From NCBI GenBank assembly GCA_023515795.1, contig JALGPX010000099.1, positions 6,625 through 42,381 on the forward strand: a stretch of 35,757 nt of DNA, in the 5' to 3' direction. Each line of letters opens with the position of its first letter. Positions within the stretch are counted from its first letter, which is position 1. A program made the translations under genes and the position numbers. The notes under the pieces were generated by a model. It ran no database searches, had not been told where the DNA came from, and saw nothing but the letters and a program-made list of their open reading frames with translations. The DNA is from Amoeboaphelidium occidentale. Its lineage: Eukaryota > Aphelidiomycota > Aphelidea. Shown here piece by piece: positions 11,465 to 22,289 of the stretch.

Positions 11465-11552
11465 TTTGCTTTTGCGCTGGGGCAACTGATTTCTTCAAAG
11501 AAAAAAAGGAACTGAATCTGTCGCTCGTGCTTTCGACAATACAGAAAACAAA

Positions 11553-12874
11553 ATGGACACTGGAATTCTGAGGCTGCTGTTATTCTCTTTTACATCTTTT
11601 GTCGCTGTTCTTTTCGCTCCGTTGGCTCTGTTCTTTTATGTTTTCTGTTCTACGCAAAAGCCTGAGTATCCAAGATTATACTTCAAGGGCGGCAAGAGAA
11701 TCACTTCGATTGTGAAGCGCATGGATATTCTGAAGAAGAAGTATCGCCCTTATCTACTCACATTTGTTCTGGAGCCTCTGAAGATAATTGTGCCAACGAT
11801 CGAAGGGCATCTAATGACATTCTTTCATGAGTTCGTTCGAGAGTATTCTGGTGTGAAGTTTGTGCGTGAACATTTGCAAACTGTTGATGGCGGAGAAGTT
11901 TCAATTGATATTTACGATGGAGACGATGATGGTGATGATCTTATGGTTTCTTTGGATAAGAAATGTATAATGATCATTGTGCACGGATTAGTTGGATCTT
12001 CTGAGTCCCATTATGTTCAGAACTATTGCCATCAATTGATCTCACAAGGGATATGGTAAACTACTGTACGCTTTTGATTCTAACTGTGTATAGCCCTATT
12101 GTTATGAATGCCAGAGGTTGTGGCAACATGAAACTGAAGAGCGAGAGATACTTCACGACACACTACACGGAAGACATTAGGATGGTCGTAAACACAGTCC
12201 ATGCAAAGTATCCAAATGCAACTCTTCTCATCTCTGCTTACTCGCTTGGTTCTAATCTATTAACAAAGTATCTTGGTGAAGAAGGAGCATCGACACCATT
12301 GAGTGGTGCGATTGCTTTTGCTAATCCATTCTGTTGGTTGACAATATCTGATCATTTGATGAAACCACTGGAAAAGCGCCTTTACAATTATTTATTAACT
12401 CGATCTCTTGTCAATTATTTGCAGAAGCATTCTTATGCTTTTGAAACTATTGATTTCCACAAGGATCAATTGTTTGAATTGAAAACATTGCAGGAGTACG
12501 ATCAGAAAGTCACGCTAAAACTCTGGGGCATGGAGTCATTGGAAAAGTACTACGTCGAATCTTCTGGTAAGCTGTTTCTGTCAAAGGTAAAAGTTCCATT
12601 CCTGATCATGAATGCTCTCGATGATCCCATCATTCCTATGGAAGCTATTGACTATGAGGGATGCATGGCAAACGAAAACATTTGTCTGGTGACTACGCAA
12701 TATGGTGGTCATGTTGCATGGATGGAAGGAAACATCTTGCCTGATGATATTTCATGGGCTGACAAGGTTGGTACTGAGTTTTGCAAGTCAGTTTACGATC
12801 ACGTAAAGGCATCAAGAGAAGATGATGTTGTTTTTGAGTCCCTTGTGGATAATGAAGCGAAAATGTTGAAATAA
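11553..12874 (+). CDS. Alpha/beta hydrolase of the ABHD1/ABHD3 (YMR210W) type
   Basis: Exons 11553-12055 and 12094-12874, with a 38-nt GTAAAC...ATAG intron (12056-12093) that also contains a CTAAC branch-like site; 427 residues. An N-terminal membrane anchor (about residues 5-32) is followed by the hydrolase fold. The oxyanion segment is VHGLVGSSESHYV, then MNARGCGN, and the nucleophile elbow SAYSLGSNLL has Ser218. The acid and base are seen in NALDDPIIP and GGHVAWMEG. The family includes phospholipases and acylesterases of membrane lipids. The elbow begins with Ala rather than the usual Gly (AYSLG for GxSxG), which is tolerated in some members. The FYV7 ATG lies only 24 nt after the stop, on the same strand. 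Confidence 0.88.
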
Positions 12875-12898
12875 AGTTCTTTTTTAAACTTTTCAAAA

Positions 12899-13276
12899 AT
12901 GTTGACGAATTATCAGCGAGTTCTTGACAAGAAGAAGAAAGAGAAAGTCAGAAAAATGGTGGTACGAAAAGAGTACTACAAAACTCTGAAGAAGGAGGGC
13001 ATGCTGGAATCCAAAAGGACTGGCGGAAAGCACGACAATCAGAGGGACAAAAAGCAGATTGATCGGAATGCTAAGCGTGCTAACGAGGAAAAAGACAAAC
13101 AGGAAAAGGCTATAGAAGCAGAAAAGGAGGCCTTGGACAAAGAGAAAAGAAGAAGAGATAGAGAGCGAGAAAACAAAGCGATGAAGAAGAGGACAAGTAA
13201 AGGACAGATATTGATGGCACCGCGCATTAACGTATTACTAGAAAAGATTAAGAGGGATATCAAGAACGACAAGTGA
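12899..13276 (+). CDS. FYV7: rRNA-processing protein FYV7 / CCDC59-like
   Basis: A 125-residue, strongly basic, highly charged coiled-coil protein. The diagnostic part is the C-terminus, TSKGQILMAPRINVLLEKIK, matching the GQPxMxxRxxxLLxKI signature of the FYV7/TAP26 family. The rest is Lys/Glu/Arg-rich helix. In yeast Fyv7 acts in early 18S rRNA processing within the small-subunit processome. It follows the hydrolase gene after 24 nt, so the two may share a transcript end/start region. The family assignment rests on the C-terminal motif plus length. Confidence 0.72.
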   Translation: MLTNYQRVLDKKKKEKVRKMVVRKEYYKTLKKEGMLESKRTGGKHDNQRDKKQIDRNAKRANEEKDKQEKAIEAEKEALDKEKRRRDRERENKAMKKRTSKGQILMAPRINVLLEKIKRDIKNDK

Positions 13277-13392
13277 TTTTTAAATAGACTTTTAAATTTA
13301 CGACGTTAGGTGCCATTTTGCTACGATACGCTTTGATGGTTGCGGCTTCAAATCACGATGTGACAAACGCTTAGAAGCAACCAATCAACGTC

Positions 13393-15363
13393 ATGTTGCA
13401 TGATCCCGCAAGGAGTAAAGAAATCGTTTTTCACATTTTTCTTCAAAGCACAACTGGTAATCGTTCTCTGTTTGTTGTTTCAGTCTTATTGTTTAGCGAT
13501 ATGGTTAATATTCCGTCACAGCTGTTTGGTCAGCCGCGTAAAGCATTACACAGGCTATCAAGATCTTACGCCATCAATAGAGAGGACGCAAGAAGAAGAG
13601 CCTTGTTTCGTTTAGGTGAACGCTTTCTGTTTGGCAAAGAGGAGGAAGTGAAGGATGAAGTGAAGGCGATGATATACTTCAAACAAGCAGCAGATCGTGG
13701 ATACACGCTGGCAACGTCTGTTATGGGTTTCATGTACGAGTTTGGAATCGGATGTGAAATGAATTTCAAGGAGGCTGAGCGTCTTTACTTGGAAGCAGCA
13801 TACACGGACGGAGATGGGCTAGCAATGGCAAGATTAGCGTTCTTACGAAAATATGGTCGTCCTGGAGTGAAAATCGATCGTGTCGAAGCAGAAGCATGGT
13901 TGCAAAGAGTTTCCTCGCGTGGACGTGAGTGCATTGAATGGATAATCGAAGCAGCGGATGTTTCAAAGAATTCTTGTGCACAATACGCTCTTGGTGTTTG
14001 TTACCATGATGGCGTCGGTGTCGAGAAGAATGAAGCACTAGCTGTGCATTATTATCGTTTGTCTGCTGAACAAGGAAATCCAAGAGGCCAAGGTATTCTT
14101 GGCTTCTGTTACGGCGAAGGCTTCGGCGTTGAAAAAGACGAGAAAGAGGCAATGAAGTATTACATGTTGGCCGCAGAGCAAGGCGAATCTGTTGCTATCT
14201 ACAATGTTGGGTACTGTTATGAAGACGGTATTGGAGTTGAAAAGAATGAGCTGGAAGCTGTAAGGTATTACAGAATAAGTGCTGGCTTGGGCAATGCTTT
14301 TGCTCTTAACAGTCTTGGCTACTGTTATGAAGATGGAATCGGAGTCGAAATTGATGAAGAAAAAGCGGTAATGTACTATCGTTTATCTGCAGAACAAGGT
14401 TATCCATGGGCTGAATGCAATCTAGGCTATTGTTATCAAAATGGCATTGGCGTCGAAAAAGACGAAGCTGTTGGAGCACAATGGTATGCAAAAGCAGCGC
14501 GTCAGTCACATTCCAGAGCACAACACAATTATGGCTACTGTTTCCAGAATGGTATTGGTGTTGAGAAGGATGAGGAAAAGGCTGTTTACTGGTATAAGAA
14601 GAGTGCAGAACAACAAAACTGCTTTGCTTATCATAGTCTTGGTTATTGCGCTCAAAATGGTATCGGTATGGCCAAGGACGAAGTAGCCGCAGTGAAATAC
14701 TATACTAAAAGTGCAGAACTTAATCATGCTCCAGCACAGTTGTCATTAGGATACTGCTTCAGAAACGGTATCGGTGTCGAGAAGGATCTAGAGAAGGCAG
14801 TTTTCTGGTTTCAAAAAGCAGCTGATCAAGGCAATTCTTTGGCACAAAATTCGTTGGGCTACTGTTATGAAGATGGATTAGGAGTAGCAAAAGATCCTGC
14901 AATGGCCGTCCACTATTACCGTTTATCTGCAGCTCAGAATAATCCTTGGGCTCTAACCAATTTGGGCTTTTGCTACAGTGAAGGAATTGGAGTACCAAGA
15001 AACGACGTTGAAGCGTTCAAGTTATACGAAAAAGCCGCTTTACAGAATCACCAGAGAGCCATGAATAAGTTGGCCATGTGCTACTTGAATGGCGTTGGAA
15101 CAGAATGCAACCCTGAAACTGGCGTTGAGTGGTTGAGAAAAGCAGCAGAGCTTGGTTACACTGCATCGCAATTCCAATTAGGTGTTTGCTTTGAAAAGGG
15201 CCTAGGCTGCGAAAAGGACTTGAATGAAGCGCTTTTATGGTATGAAAAAGCTGCAGCAAGCGGTGATAGCAACGCTAATGAAAGATTAACAAGATTACTT
15301 ACTTCAGGATGTTTAAGTGCCGAATCGCGTTTGGTTCTTGGACACGCAGCGTGCTGCGCCTAA
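13393..15363 (+). CDS. Sel1-repeat protein with at least 12 well-formed repeats
   Basis: The ORF from ATG 13393 gives 656 residues. A second ATG at 13501 (MVNIPSQLFG) is the more likely start: the leader before it is unlike the rest and contains GTAAAG...TTTCAG sequences typical of a 5' UTR intron. Three degenerate repeats are followed from about 13970 by at least twelve 36-residue Sel1 units built on LGYCYxxGIGVEKDxxKAVxYYxxSAEQGN. The LGYCY core is unusually uniform, and the DNA has a clear 108-nt period. Sel1 solenoids (SEL1L/HRD3, SKT5, LpnE-like) serve as protein-interaction scaffolds. No signal peptide, membrane helix or second domain is evident, so the partner and pathway cannot be named. 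The last residues are Cys/Ala-rich (GHAACCA). Confidence 0.88.
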   Translation: MLHDPARSKEIVFHIFLQSTTGNRSLFVVSVLLFSDMVNIPSQLFGQPRKALHRLSRSYAINREDARRRALFRLGERFLFGKEEEVKDEVKAMIYFKQAADRGYTLATSVMGFMYEFGIGCEMNFKEAERLYLEAAYTDGDGLAMARLAFLRKYGRPGVKIDRVEAEAWLQRVSSRGRECIEWIIEAADVSKNSCAQYALGVCYHDGVGVEKNEALAVHYYRLSAEQGNPRGQGILGFCYGEGFGVEKDEKEAMKYYMLAAEQGESVAIYNVGYCYEDGIGVEKNELEAVRYYRISAGLGNAFALNSLGYCYEDGIGVEIDEEKAVMYYRLSAEQGYPWAECNLGYCYQNGIGVEKDEAVGAQWYAKAARQSHSRAQHNYGYCFQNGIGVEKDEEKAVYWYKKSAEQQNCFAYHSLGYCAQNGIGMAKDEVAAVKYYTKSAELNHAPAQLSLGYCFRNGIGVEKDLEKAVFWFQKAADQGNSLAQNSLGYCYEDGLGVAKDPAMAVHYYRLSAAQNNPWALTNLGFCYSEGIGVPRNDVEAFKLYEKAALQNHQRAMNKLAMCYLNGVGTECNPETGVEWLRKAAELGYTASQFQLGVCFEKGLGCEKDLNEALLWYEKAAASGDSNANERLTRLLTSGCLSAESRLVLGHAACCA

Positions 15364-15652
15364 TCCGTTTAACACATATAAATAAAATCCGCATCAGATT
15401 ATTAGTATTTCCGTTGATTTCAGCTTCGAAGAATCGGCCTGTTTCGATCTCAGGGGAAAACCAAAACCCGTCGATCATTCAGCGCGATTTTTGCATCCGC
15501 GGCGACCAAGTAGCGAAGAAGAGTTATTCAGGCTCTTCAAAACTAATTCGGAAAACACTTTTGGCCACGCAAAAGAGTCGGAAAACTCATTCTAAGAGAG
15601 GCTTAGCTGTCCATTTTGTGGATTCGTCAAAGTTTAACCAGATTTGATTGCT

Positions 15653-17398
15653 ATGGCTACTCAAGCACAGAAAATGCAGCCACCAGCGGCTCCAGACAAG
15701 AAATCTGACTGTAATCTGCTTCTACCTAAGCTCAGTGGGGTTAGTGTTAACGAAAGCGCATTAGTGTTCAAGAAATTCATCGGTCCTGATTCCTCGCTTG
15801 TTGGGCCGAGCGATGTTGTTGCTCCAGTCGCAGTAGCAGAAACGCCTTTGCCTACTTCAACTGAATTAGAGAAGCTGAAGATCGAGCTACAGGCTTTAAT
15901 GAAGAGTACACAAGATAACGCTGCCATTATATCACAAGAATTTGAGAAGGCTGAAACGTTCATAAAAACAGAAGCAAAAAGGCAGGCTGATATGCCTCCT
16001 CCTATTCAAGTTGGCTCCGAAGTTGTTGTTTACGGACAAGGTACAGCTGATGCTCCGCAGTCTGCTTCATCTAATGCTCCTTCCTTAAAGCTTAAACTAA
16101 AAGCGCAACTGTTCGATAATGCTGCAGCACTAGATACTAAGCAAAAGAAGAAGGCAAAGAATCGCACTAATGATGATGGAATACCTAAACGAGGTCGTGA
16201 TGATGACTCTAGTTCAGTTATGAGCGGTGGTGGTAATTTCAAGAAATCTCGGCATGATGTTCACGGTGACGTCAAGAATGGTCCAGTTCAAGGTCATCCG
16301 GTAATCCCAGGAGCAGAAGATGCTGCGCAAAATGCTGAAAATATTCGCATCAAGCCCTCAAATCAAGTATCCAGTATTACATTCTGGAATTATGTGGATC
16401 AAGTATTCAAACCGATAACCGAAGATGATCTTAAAGTTCTTGATCAGAATGATGTAAGTTTTATTTTTCGTTGCACTAAACCTTTTCAGGATGACCCTAC
16501 GCCCTTCATTATTCCACCTCTTGGAAAGCATTATCGACAAGTTTGGCTTGAAGAAGATCAGTCACTGTTTCCGCAGAATCATCCAGAAAATTCTCATGCA
16601 TCAAAACTAACCGCCACATCTGAGAAAAAATCCAAGAAGAAATCTATAGTACCTCAGTTACCGCAGAACGAAGTCGAAAATACCTTTCTTGATGATCAAA
16701 ATGCTGTCATTAAATCATACTCAGGTGGGCCTATATCGGAACGTCTTGTATCTGCATTAATCGAAGACAAAGAATCTGTTTCTACGACAGGAAATCCAGA
16801 TATACCAGACATGGTTAGTGAAGCAGATGACATGGAGTCTGTTTCCTACAAGGAGCCTAATCGGGAAGAAGTGTATTCTATTGAGCAAAGATTGAAACGA
16901 GAGTTGAAGTTCATTGGTTTACTAGATTCTGACCCAGAAGATGAGGTGCTTAATGAGAAAGAAGATGAAATAAGTCTTGAAATACGGCAACTACAAAGTG
17001 ACCTGCGAAGGCTTATGGCTGTTAACAAAGAACGTAAACGAATTGTTCGGGAGAAGGCTGTTGAGCGTCTGGCTTATCAAGAATATGGCTTGATTCTGAA
17101 TGAGCTTGAAAAACAAATTGAACAAATGTTTGCAAAAAGGCAAAAGATTTACTCAAAGAAAAGGAAGCGTACTACATCAACTGTTAATGGTCAGCACACG
17201 AATTCAGCTGAGCCGTTTGCCCCAACCAAAGTTCATCTTCCTGTGTTGGCTAGAAGGAAAAGAATGATACAGGATTTCGAACCAGTATTCCCGGAAGCTA
17301 AACTCAGGATGCCAACAGAATCCGTTTTCAAAGATGATGCTGTCGAATGGATCGCATCGTTATCAAAATCCTTTAATTTACCTTCAAAAAAATCATGA
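15653..17398 (+). CDS. ADA3: Transcriptional adaptor ADA3 (Ngg1/TADA3), SAGA/ADA complex
   Basis: The ATG is at 15653 (MATQAQKM). The central block FWNYVDQVFKPITEDDLKVL, then PFIIPPLGKHYRQVWLEED, is the ADA3 signature. The C-terminal half has the second one, EQRLKRELKFIGLL...EISLEIRQLQSDLRRL, in a coiled coil. Between the signature halves lies a 36-nt GTAAGT...TTTCAG segment (16454-16489). It is in frame with no stop, but its translation interrupts a contiguous motif, so it is almost certainly an intron. Without it the protein is about 569 residues. ADA3 bridges ADA2/GCN5 to the rest of SAGA and is needed for nucleosomal histone acetylation. The Lys-rich stretch KKKAKNRTNDDGIPKRGR may be a nuclear signal. 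Confidence 0.88.
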   Translation: MATQAQKMQPPAAPDKKSDCNLLLPKLSGVSVNESALVFKKFIGPDSSLVGPSDVVAPVAVAETPLPTSTELEKLKIELQALMKSTQDNAAIISQEFEKAETFIKTEAKRQADMPPPIQVGSEVVVYGQGTADAPQSASSNAPSLKLKLKAQLFDNAAALDTKQKKKAKNRTNDDGIPKRGRDDDSSSVMSGGGNFKKSRHDVHGDVKNGPVQGHPVIPGAEDAAQNAENIRIKPSNQVSSITFWNYVDQVFKPITEDDLKVLDQNDVSFIFRCTKPFQDDPTPFIIPPLGKHYRQVWLEEDQSLFPQNHPENSHASKLTATSEKKSKKKSIVPQLPQNEVENTFLDDQNAVIKSYSGGPISERLVSALIEDKESVSTTGNPDIPDMVSEADDMESVSYKEPNREEVYSIEQRLKRELKFIGLLDSDPEDEVLNEKEDEISLEIRQLQSDLRRLMAVNKERKRIVREKAVERLAYQEYGLILNELEKQIEQMFAKRQKIYSKKRKRTTSTVNGQHTNSAEPFAPTKVHLPVLARRKRMIQDFEPVFPEAKLRMPTESVFKDDAVEWIASLSKSFNLPSKKS

Positions 17399-17655
17399 TT
17401 AGCATTTCAAAAAACCATATTCTTGTTTTAAAAATTACAAAAAATCCTATTTCGTTATTATTGTGTATTGAATGGAAATATCGGCTAAAGTCTCAACAGG
17501 AATCTTTGTTGTACAATCATGTCCGTGTTTGCTGGTTGTTAACTAAACGAAATAGACATAAATTTTTATGCAAATACGCTTTCTGTTCGGTCTCGAAAAG
17601 CCTCTTTGTCGTGTATTTATTCTTTTGCGGATAAAGCAAGGTAGTGCTGATAATC

Positions 17656-19502
17656 CTAATCGATCTTTACTGTCGCATAAATCTTCTTGACAAACAAACT
17701 TGCACTCAAATAACCTACAGAGCCACACATTATAAGGAGCCCAAAGCATATCACCGCTGTGTATCCAAAGTAAAAGCTAGTCTGAAATAGACCATACATC
17801 TTTGTTCTTGCGAAGAAGTAATAAATAGCATACAGATAGACATATAATGAAATTGATCCACCAGTTAAAAACGTAATCCAATGCCTAAACAATAAGACCT
17901 TCTTACTTTCAAAATTACCATTTATGATCTTCTGCATTCAAAGAGAAGTAACATGCAACTATTGTGACACAAGACGTAACAATCCATAAAATCAGTAGGA
18001 CAAGGAACATGAACCCATACACATAGTAGATCTTGTATGCCCAAAACGATGTGAACACAAAGTACATTTCGATAAAAATGGACCCAAATGGAAGCAAACC
18101 TCCTACCAACATAATTATCAATGGTTCACCATACCAAGGTTTTTCTGGTATTGGCCTTGGAATCGGGTTGACTCTGGTTGGAAAATGTGGCTGACCATTC
18201 CAGTTACGCCCTATAATTGTTCCTACTAAAGTAAGTGGGAACACTAGGAAAAGCCAAATGCAAATGACCGCAATCATAGTTCCAAACGGAATTGCTTTAG
18301 TGCTAGAGTAATAAATTGCCACGAAATTAATCAACAACGAAGCAGCAGACACTAATCCTGGCCATAGTCCAGCAGTTAAAAACATTGTAGATATCCAACT
18401 TTTGCCACCATATTGAGAATAGTGACTTCCGGAAACATATCCTGCCGCAATTGAAGTCAAAGCGTAAAGAAAGATGGTTGCAGTTAATATACTAGCTCTT
18501 TCAACGTATAAATCTCCAATAATGGTATATAAAACAACCATTACAGCCAACAAGCAAAGCTGTACACCAGACCCATACAAAGCACTGAAGAGACTCAAAT
18601 TACTTGGAGACCTGAAAACATCGCCATGAATTAGTTTCCAACCATACTCATCTCCAATTTCCTTTTCCTACAGAAGAACATTAACCGGAACTGGATTAAA
18701 GTCTTACCAAATCCCCATAATCCTCCTCTTTGTCGTATCGTGCCAAGTCCAAACGAAGTGTGCGCAGGAAAATGATTGCGACAAACACCGTCAAGAATAT
18801 GACCATCATGAATGAGTTGAAAATGGAAAACCAATGAATCTTGTGCTCAAAGAATTCAGAGTCCAGATAACGGTCAAATCTATCCTCAAAGCTGTCCTTT
18901 GTAGGAATCCACTTGACAGAATATGTAAACTTTGGATAAGTTTTTGCCTTAGCTCCAGTAGCCAAAGAGTAACGATTGCCCATAGTCAAATTTACAGCAA
19001 TGATCTGATCTTTGTTATAGGAAAATACATAGTCCATGTGAGTGTATAAGTAAAGGGCATTGTTATCAGCCTCATCAACTTCACCCACAAAAGCACCAAT
19101 AGGCAAATTATCAACGTACATGCTGAACCAGTAATAATTGCCAACAGCGTATCGAAAAAGCTGGAGCTGCTTTGATGTAAGCTCTTTTGGAGTATCTGAC
19201 TCTGAGCACACTGTTCCATTCTCAACAACTTCCTTAAAATGGATCTCTATACCGGAATTCACAAGCGACATTCCAACGAGGGCCTCTCCCAGTGTTTCAT
19301 GATGGTGCGCATGTTCCTTTGCTCCTTTACAATAAGGCAGCTGAAAATACTCATAAGTTTCTTGTCGATTTGCATAAGGCCCAACGGAATTGGCCCAGAC
19401 TATAACATCGTCTCCAGGCTTGTATAAGTGGTCATGCTCATCAGCCATACTGACACTGCAAAGTAAAGCCAAGAGGGCTGAGAAGTATCGGAATTGTCGC
19501 AT
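17656..19502 (-). CDS. Transmembrane 9 superfamily (nonaspanin, TM9SF/EMP70) protein
   Basis: Three exons, 19502-18708, 18667-17919 and 17884-17656. The introns are 40 nt (18707-18668) and 34 nt (17918-17885), and both splices restore family motifs ([20 protein letters not shown] and NAEDHKWHWITF). The product is 590 residues, the normal length. It has a cleavable signal peptide ([20 protein letters not shown]), the lumenal motif [11 protein letters not shown], and nine hydrophobic helices after residue 225. The C-terminus is [13 protein letters not shown], with the family's cytosolic KxD-type Golgi-retention and COP-binding ending. TM9SF proteins reside in the Golgi/endosomes and help sort glycine-rich transmembrane domains. 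It diverges from DNA primase, with 125 nt between ATGs. Confidence 0.94.
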
Positions 19503-19627
19503 AATGATTAACAGTAGAATCCTCTAAACAGAATTTAAGTTTTCAAGCAACTTCTGTTCCGTCCCAACAAAGCACGAAAAATAACAAACCGGTCGGCTCC
19601 ATTTTCTGCAATAAAACACTGCGACGT

Positions 19628-21398
19628 ATGACTGAAAGTGAATTGGGAACAAACGGAACTTCTCAAGGTATTTCCTGACTGTTAGGCCTCATGGTTTCTA
19701 ACTTTGCGCAGAGTCTCCGGAGGCCTTGAAACAAGAGACTGCGGAAGCAATGAGTGATGACGACGACGGAATGTTCGATGATGATTTAAATGATGCACTT
19801 ATGAGCGTTGATGAAGCTTCTTTAAGAACACCCTCAGTTGCTCAAAGTCAAAGTCATTTGCTTTCTCAGCCGATGGTCGATAAGTCTGAAGCTGCAACGC
19901 CAATGCGCCCATTGCAAAACTTCAGGGGCAGCCTTTCTACTACACAAAAATCTTCCGTTGAAATGTCTCAAGCTCCGTCTACATTTAATATGGCTGATTT
20001 CGACTTGTAAGTTCGTGTTTCATGTTGGCTTTGATTGTTTCAGGGGCGAAATCGACAAGAATAACATGCCAGAGCTGATGAGGCAGTATTATGGGCGCTT
20101 CTTTCCTTATGGTCGTTTTATTGAGTGGCTAAGTTATGGTGATCGAGACAAGTTGGCGCAAAGAGAGTTCAGTTTCACCATCAGAGTTCCGTTCCAGAAG
20201 GACGAAGAAGTTTACTTGAGATACTTATCGTACTCTTCAAAGAATGAATTCAAGAATGATTTAATTAAGAAAAATCCTGAGAAGATTGATATTGGTGCTG
20301 TGTTCTCTGCGAGACCAAAGACCAAGAATGCATTGCGACCAGGAGCATTTAAACCTGTTGAAAGAGAGTTGGTCTTTGATATTGATATGACGGATTATGA
20401 TGCTGTAAGAACTTGTTGTAGTGGTGCAGATATTTGTAATTTATGTTGGAAATACATGACGGTTGCTGTAAAGATTTTGCACAGAGCCTTGACTGAGGAT
20501 TTTGGTTTCAAGAATCTGCTCTGGGTTTACAGTGGTCGTCGTGGTGTTCATTGTTGGGTTTGTGATGAGAAGGCTAGAAAGCTTTCAGAGGAAGCCAGAA
20601 AAGCTGTGGTTAATTATCTCGAAGTGATCAAAGGAGGAGAAAAGAAGGAGAAGAAGGTTTATTTCCCTCCAGGTTCTCTTCATCCTTCCATTCAAAAATC
20701 ATTGAAAGTGCTTGAGAAGTACTTCAGTGAAATCTTTTTGGAGGACCAGGATATTCTATCTTATCCGGATAAAGAGAAAATGTTCCTAAACATTATGCAG
20801 GATGAAAAGATGCGAATCGAGTTGGAAACTGAATTTGATGGTTTGAATGATTCCAAAGATAAATGGCATGCCTTTGTAAAGTACCTTGCTAATAACCAAG
20901 AAAAGAAAACTCAACAGCTTCGAAATGAAATTGTGTTTCAGTATTTGTACCCTCGCCTGGATGCTCAAGTCAGTATGCATTTAAATCACTTGCTCAAGAG
21001 TCCATTTTGTGTTCATCCAAAGACAGGAAAGGTTTGTGTTCCGTTTAGGGCTGAAAATGCTGATCAGTTCGATCCTCTGAATGTTCCGACTGTTTATGGG
21101 TTATGTCAAGAAATTAATGATTACAACTCTAAACATGCAGGTGATGATCAAGCAAAGAAGATTCCAGGTAATTTTTAGTGGTTTCGCTCATATTTGTAGA
21201 TTGGCAAAAGACTTCATTGGTTGAGTACATGAAGATAATGGATGAGTTTTTAGTTGGTCTAAAGCCTGAGATCGAGGCAAATTTGAAAAAGAGAACGAGT
21301 AAGCTTAGTATAACATGAGGTGCTGATTTTTAGATGTCAAAGAAAAGCAAGCAAGCGATGAATGGATGAGAACGCCTTTGAAACAAGTTCCAGTTTAA
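19628..21398 (+). CDS. PRIM1: DNA primase small (catalytic) subunit
   Basis: Five exons: 19628-19667, 19712-20006, 20044-21167, 21200-21298 and 21334-21398. The introns are 44, 37, 32 and 35 nt, and the exons join to 540 residues. The catalytic core shows REFSFTI, the metal-binding ELVFDIDMTDYD, the zinc-binding CC/C/C cluster (RTCCSGADICNLCW) and SGRRGVHCWVCD, all hallmarks of the archaeo-eukaryotic primase. Later motifs LLKSPFCVHPKTGKVCVP and FDPLNVPTV are typical of PRIM1. It makes the RNA primer within the DNA polymerase alpha-primase complex. The first ~105 residues are an acidic, low-complexity extension (DDDDGMFDDDL) that the animal and yeast enzymes lack; its role is unknown, though its SDDDDGMFDDDL-type acidic patch could mediate interactions. 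Confidence 0.96.
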
Positions 21399-21508
21399 TT
21401 CGGCTAATATAATCTTTCAAAGCTCGATGTTAAAGATTAAAAGAATTATCGGGAGTGCAATAATCGTGAGACCAATTCTAAACAAATTATTCATGATATT
21501 TGAAAAGA

Positions 21509-22289
21509 TTACCCTAAAGACAAATACGAAGTACAACCTCCTCCTCCTGTTGGGTTGAAAACATTACTCGAACCCAAAATCTTCTTGACACGAGGCAATT
21601 TAGGGATGATTAACAAAACCGAAATAACGTAAGATAATAGCGTCGGAAAGTTTCCAAGCAATCTCTTGGGACCACAACCCAAAAGATAAAACGCTGTGAG
21701 AAACAACGGAACATAAGAAGTAAGATATGCGGAGTACGTAGAGGCTCTAGTGATCAGATCAACATGCTCATATAACTTACGCTTCGTCGTAGCTGCCGAC
21801 TTGTTCATTTTCGTAATCTGTGAAATTAGTCCAATTGCTTTTGCCGGTAACGAGTCTGATCAAAAGCACCAAACCTTTGTTGTAACCAGGAAGCCCTTGA
21901 GTAATGCTTTGATAAGGCCTAGGGAACGCACTTTCAACGCCTCTAAACCCAGCATAACAGCTCTTTAGTACAGCTGCGATGAAAAAGATCACTGTCGCGA
22001 TATAGAAGTACAAGTACACCTGATACCACAATCCCAACATATTCACGAGATCATTATTGGAGCGAGGATAACATATTTCCGTGCTAACAACTGGCTTCCC
22101 GTAGGATCCACTGCCGCTACTAGAGTTCGTTCCATCTTGAAATAGAATGATTCCTCTTTGAACAGGCGCCAATGTCTGTTGCATGAAGTTATAACTTGAG
22201 TACAAACCAGTGATCTCCAGACCAAAGAACACCAAAGCAATAAGGAAAGATAGGACACCTGGGACCTTGAAAGACGAAGACTTGGGCAT
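21509..22289 (-). CDS. Multi-pass membrane protein of unknown family, paralogue A
   Basis: Exons 22289-21781 and 21746-21509 around a 34-nt GTAAGT...CTAG intron; 248 residues. About four hydrophobic helices are visible: near residues 12-33, 88-112, 178-200 and 205-225. Between the first two lies a loop with GIILFQDGTN, probable N-glycosylation sites (TNSSS) and ICYP. Later blocks are QGLPGYNKGL, LVTGKSNW and GCGPKRLLGN. The tail is Gly-rich. It shares all these blocks, and the intron at the same codon (after YDE/DN-Ala), with the next gene (22636-23507), so the two arose by tandem duplication. I do not recognise the family and assign no function. Confidence 0.7.

Noticed and set aside
13970-15260. 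Regular 108-nt repeats as a possible CRISPR or satellite
   Set aside because: The period equals 36 codons of the Sel1 unit and the frame is open throughout; no spacer/repeat structure.
15309-15647. Plus-strand ORF between the Sel1 gene and ADA3
   Set aside because: It overlaps the Sel1 C-terminus in another frame and reads through the ADA3 upstream region without a conserved motif; probably 5' UTR sequence.
17395-17634. Plus-strand ORF after ADA3
   Set aside because: Begins just beyond the ADA3 stop, is AT-rich and has no recognisable composition or motif; taken as intergenic sequence.
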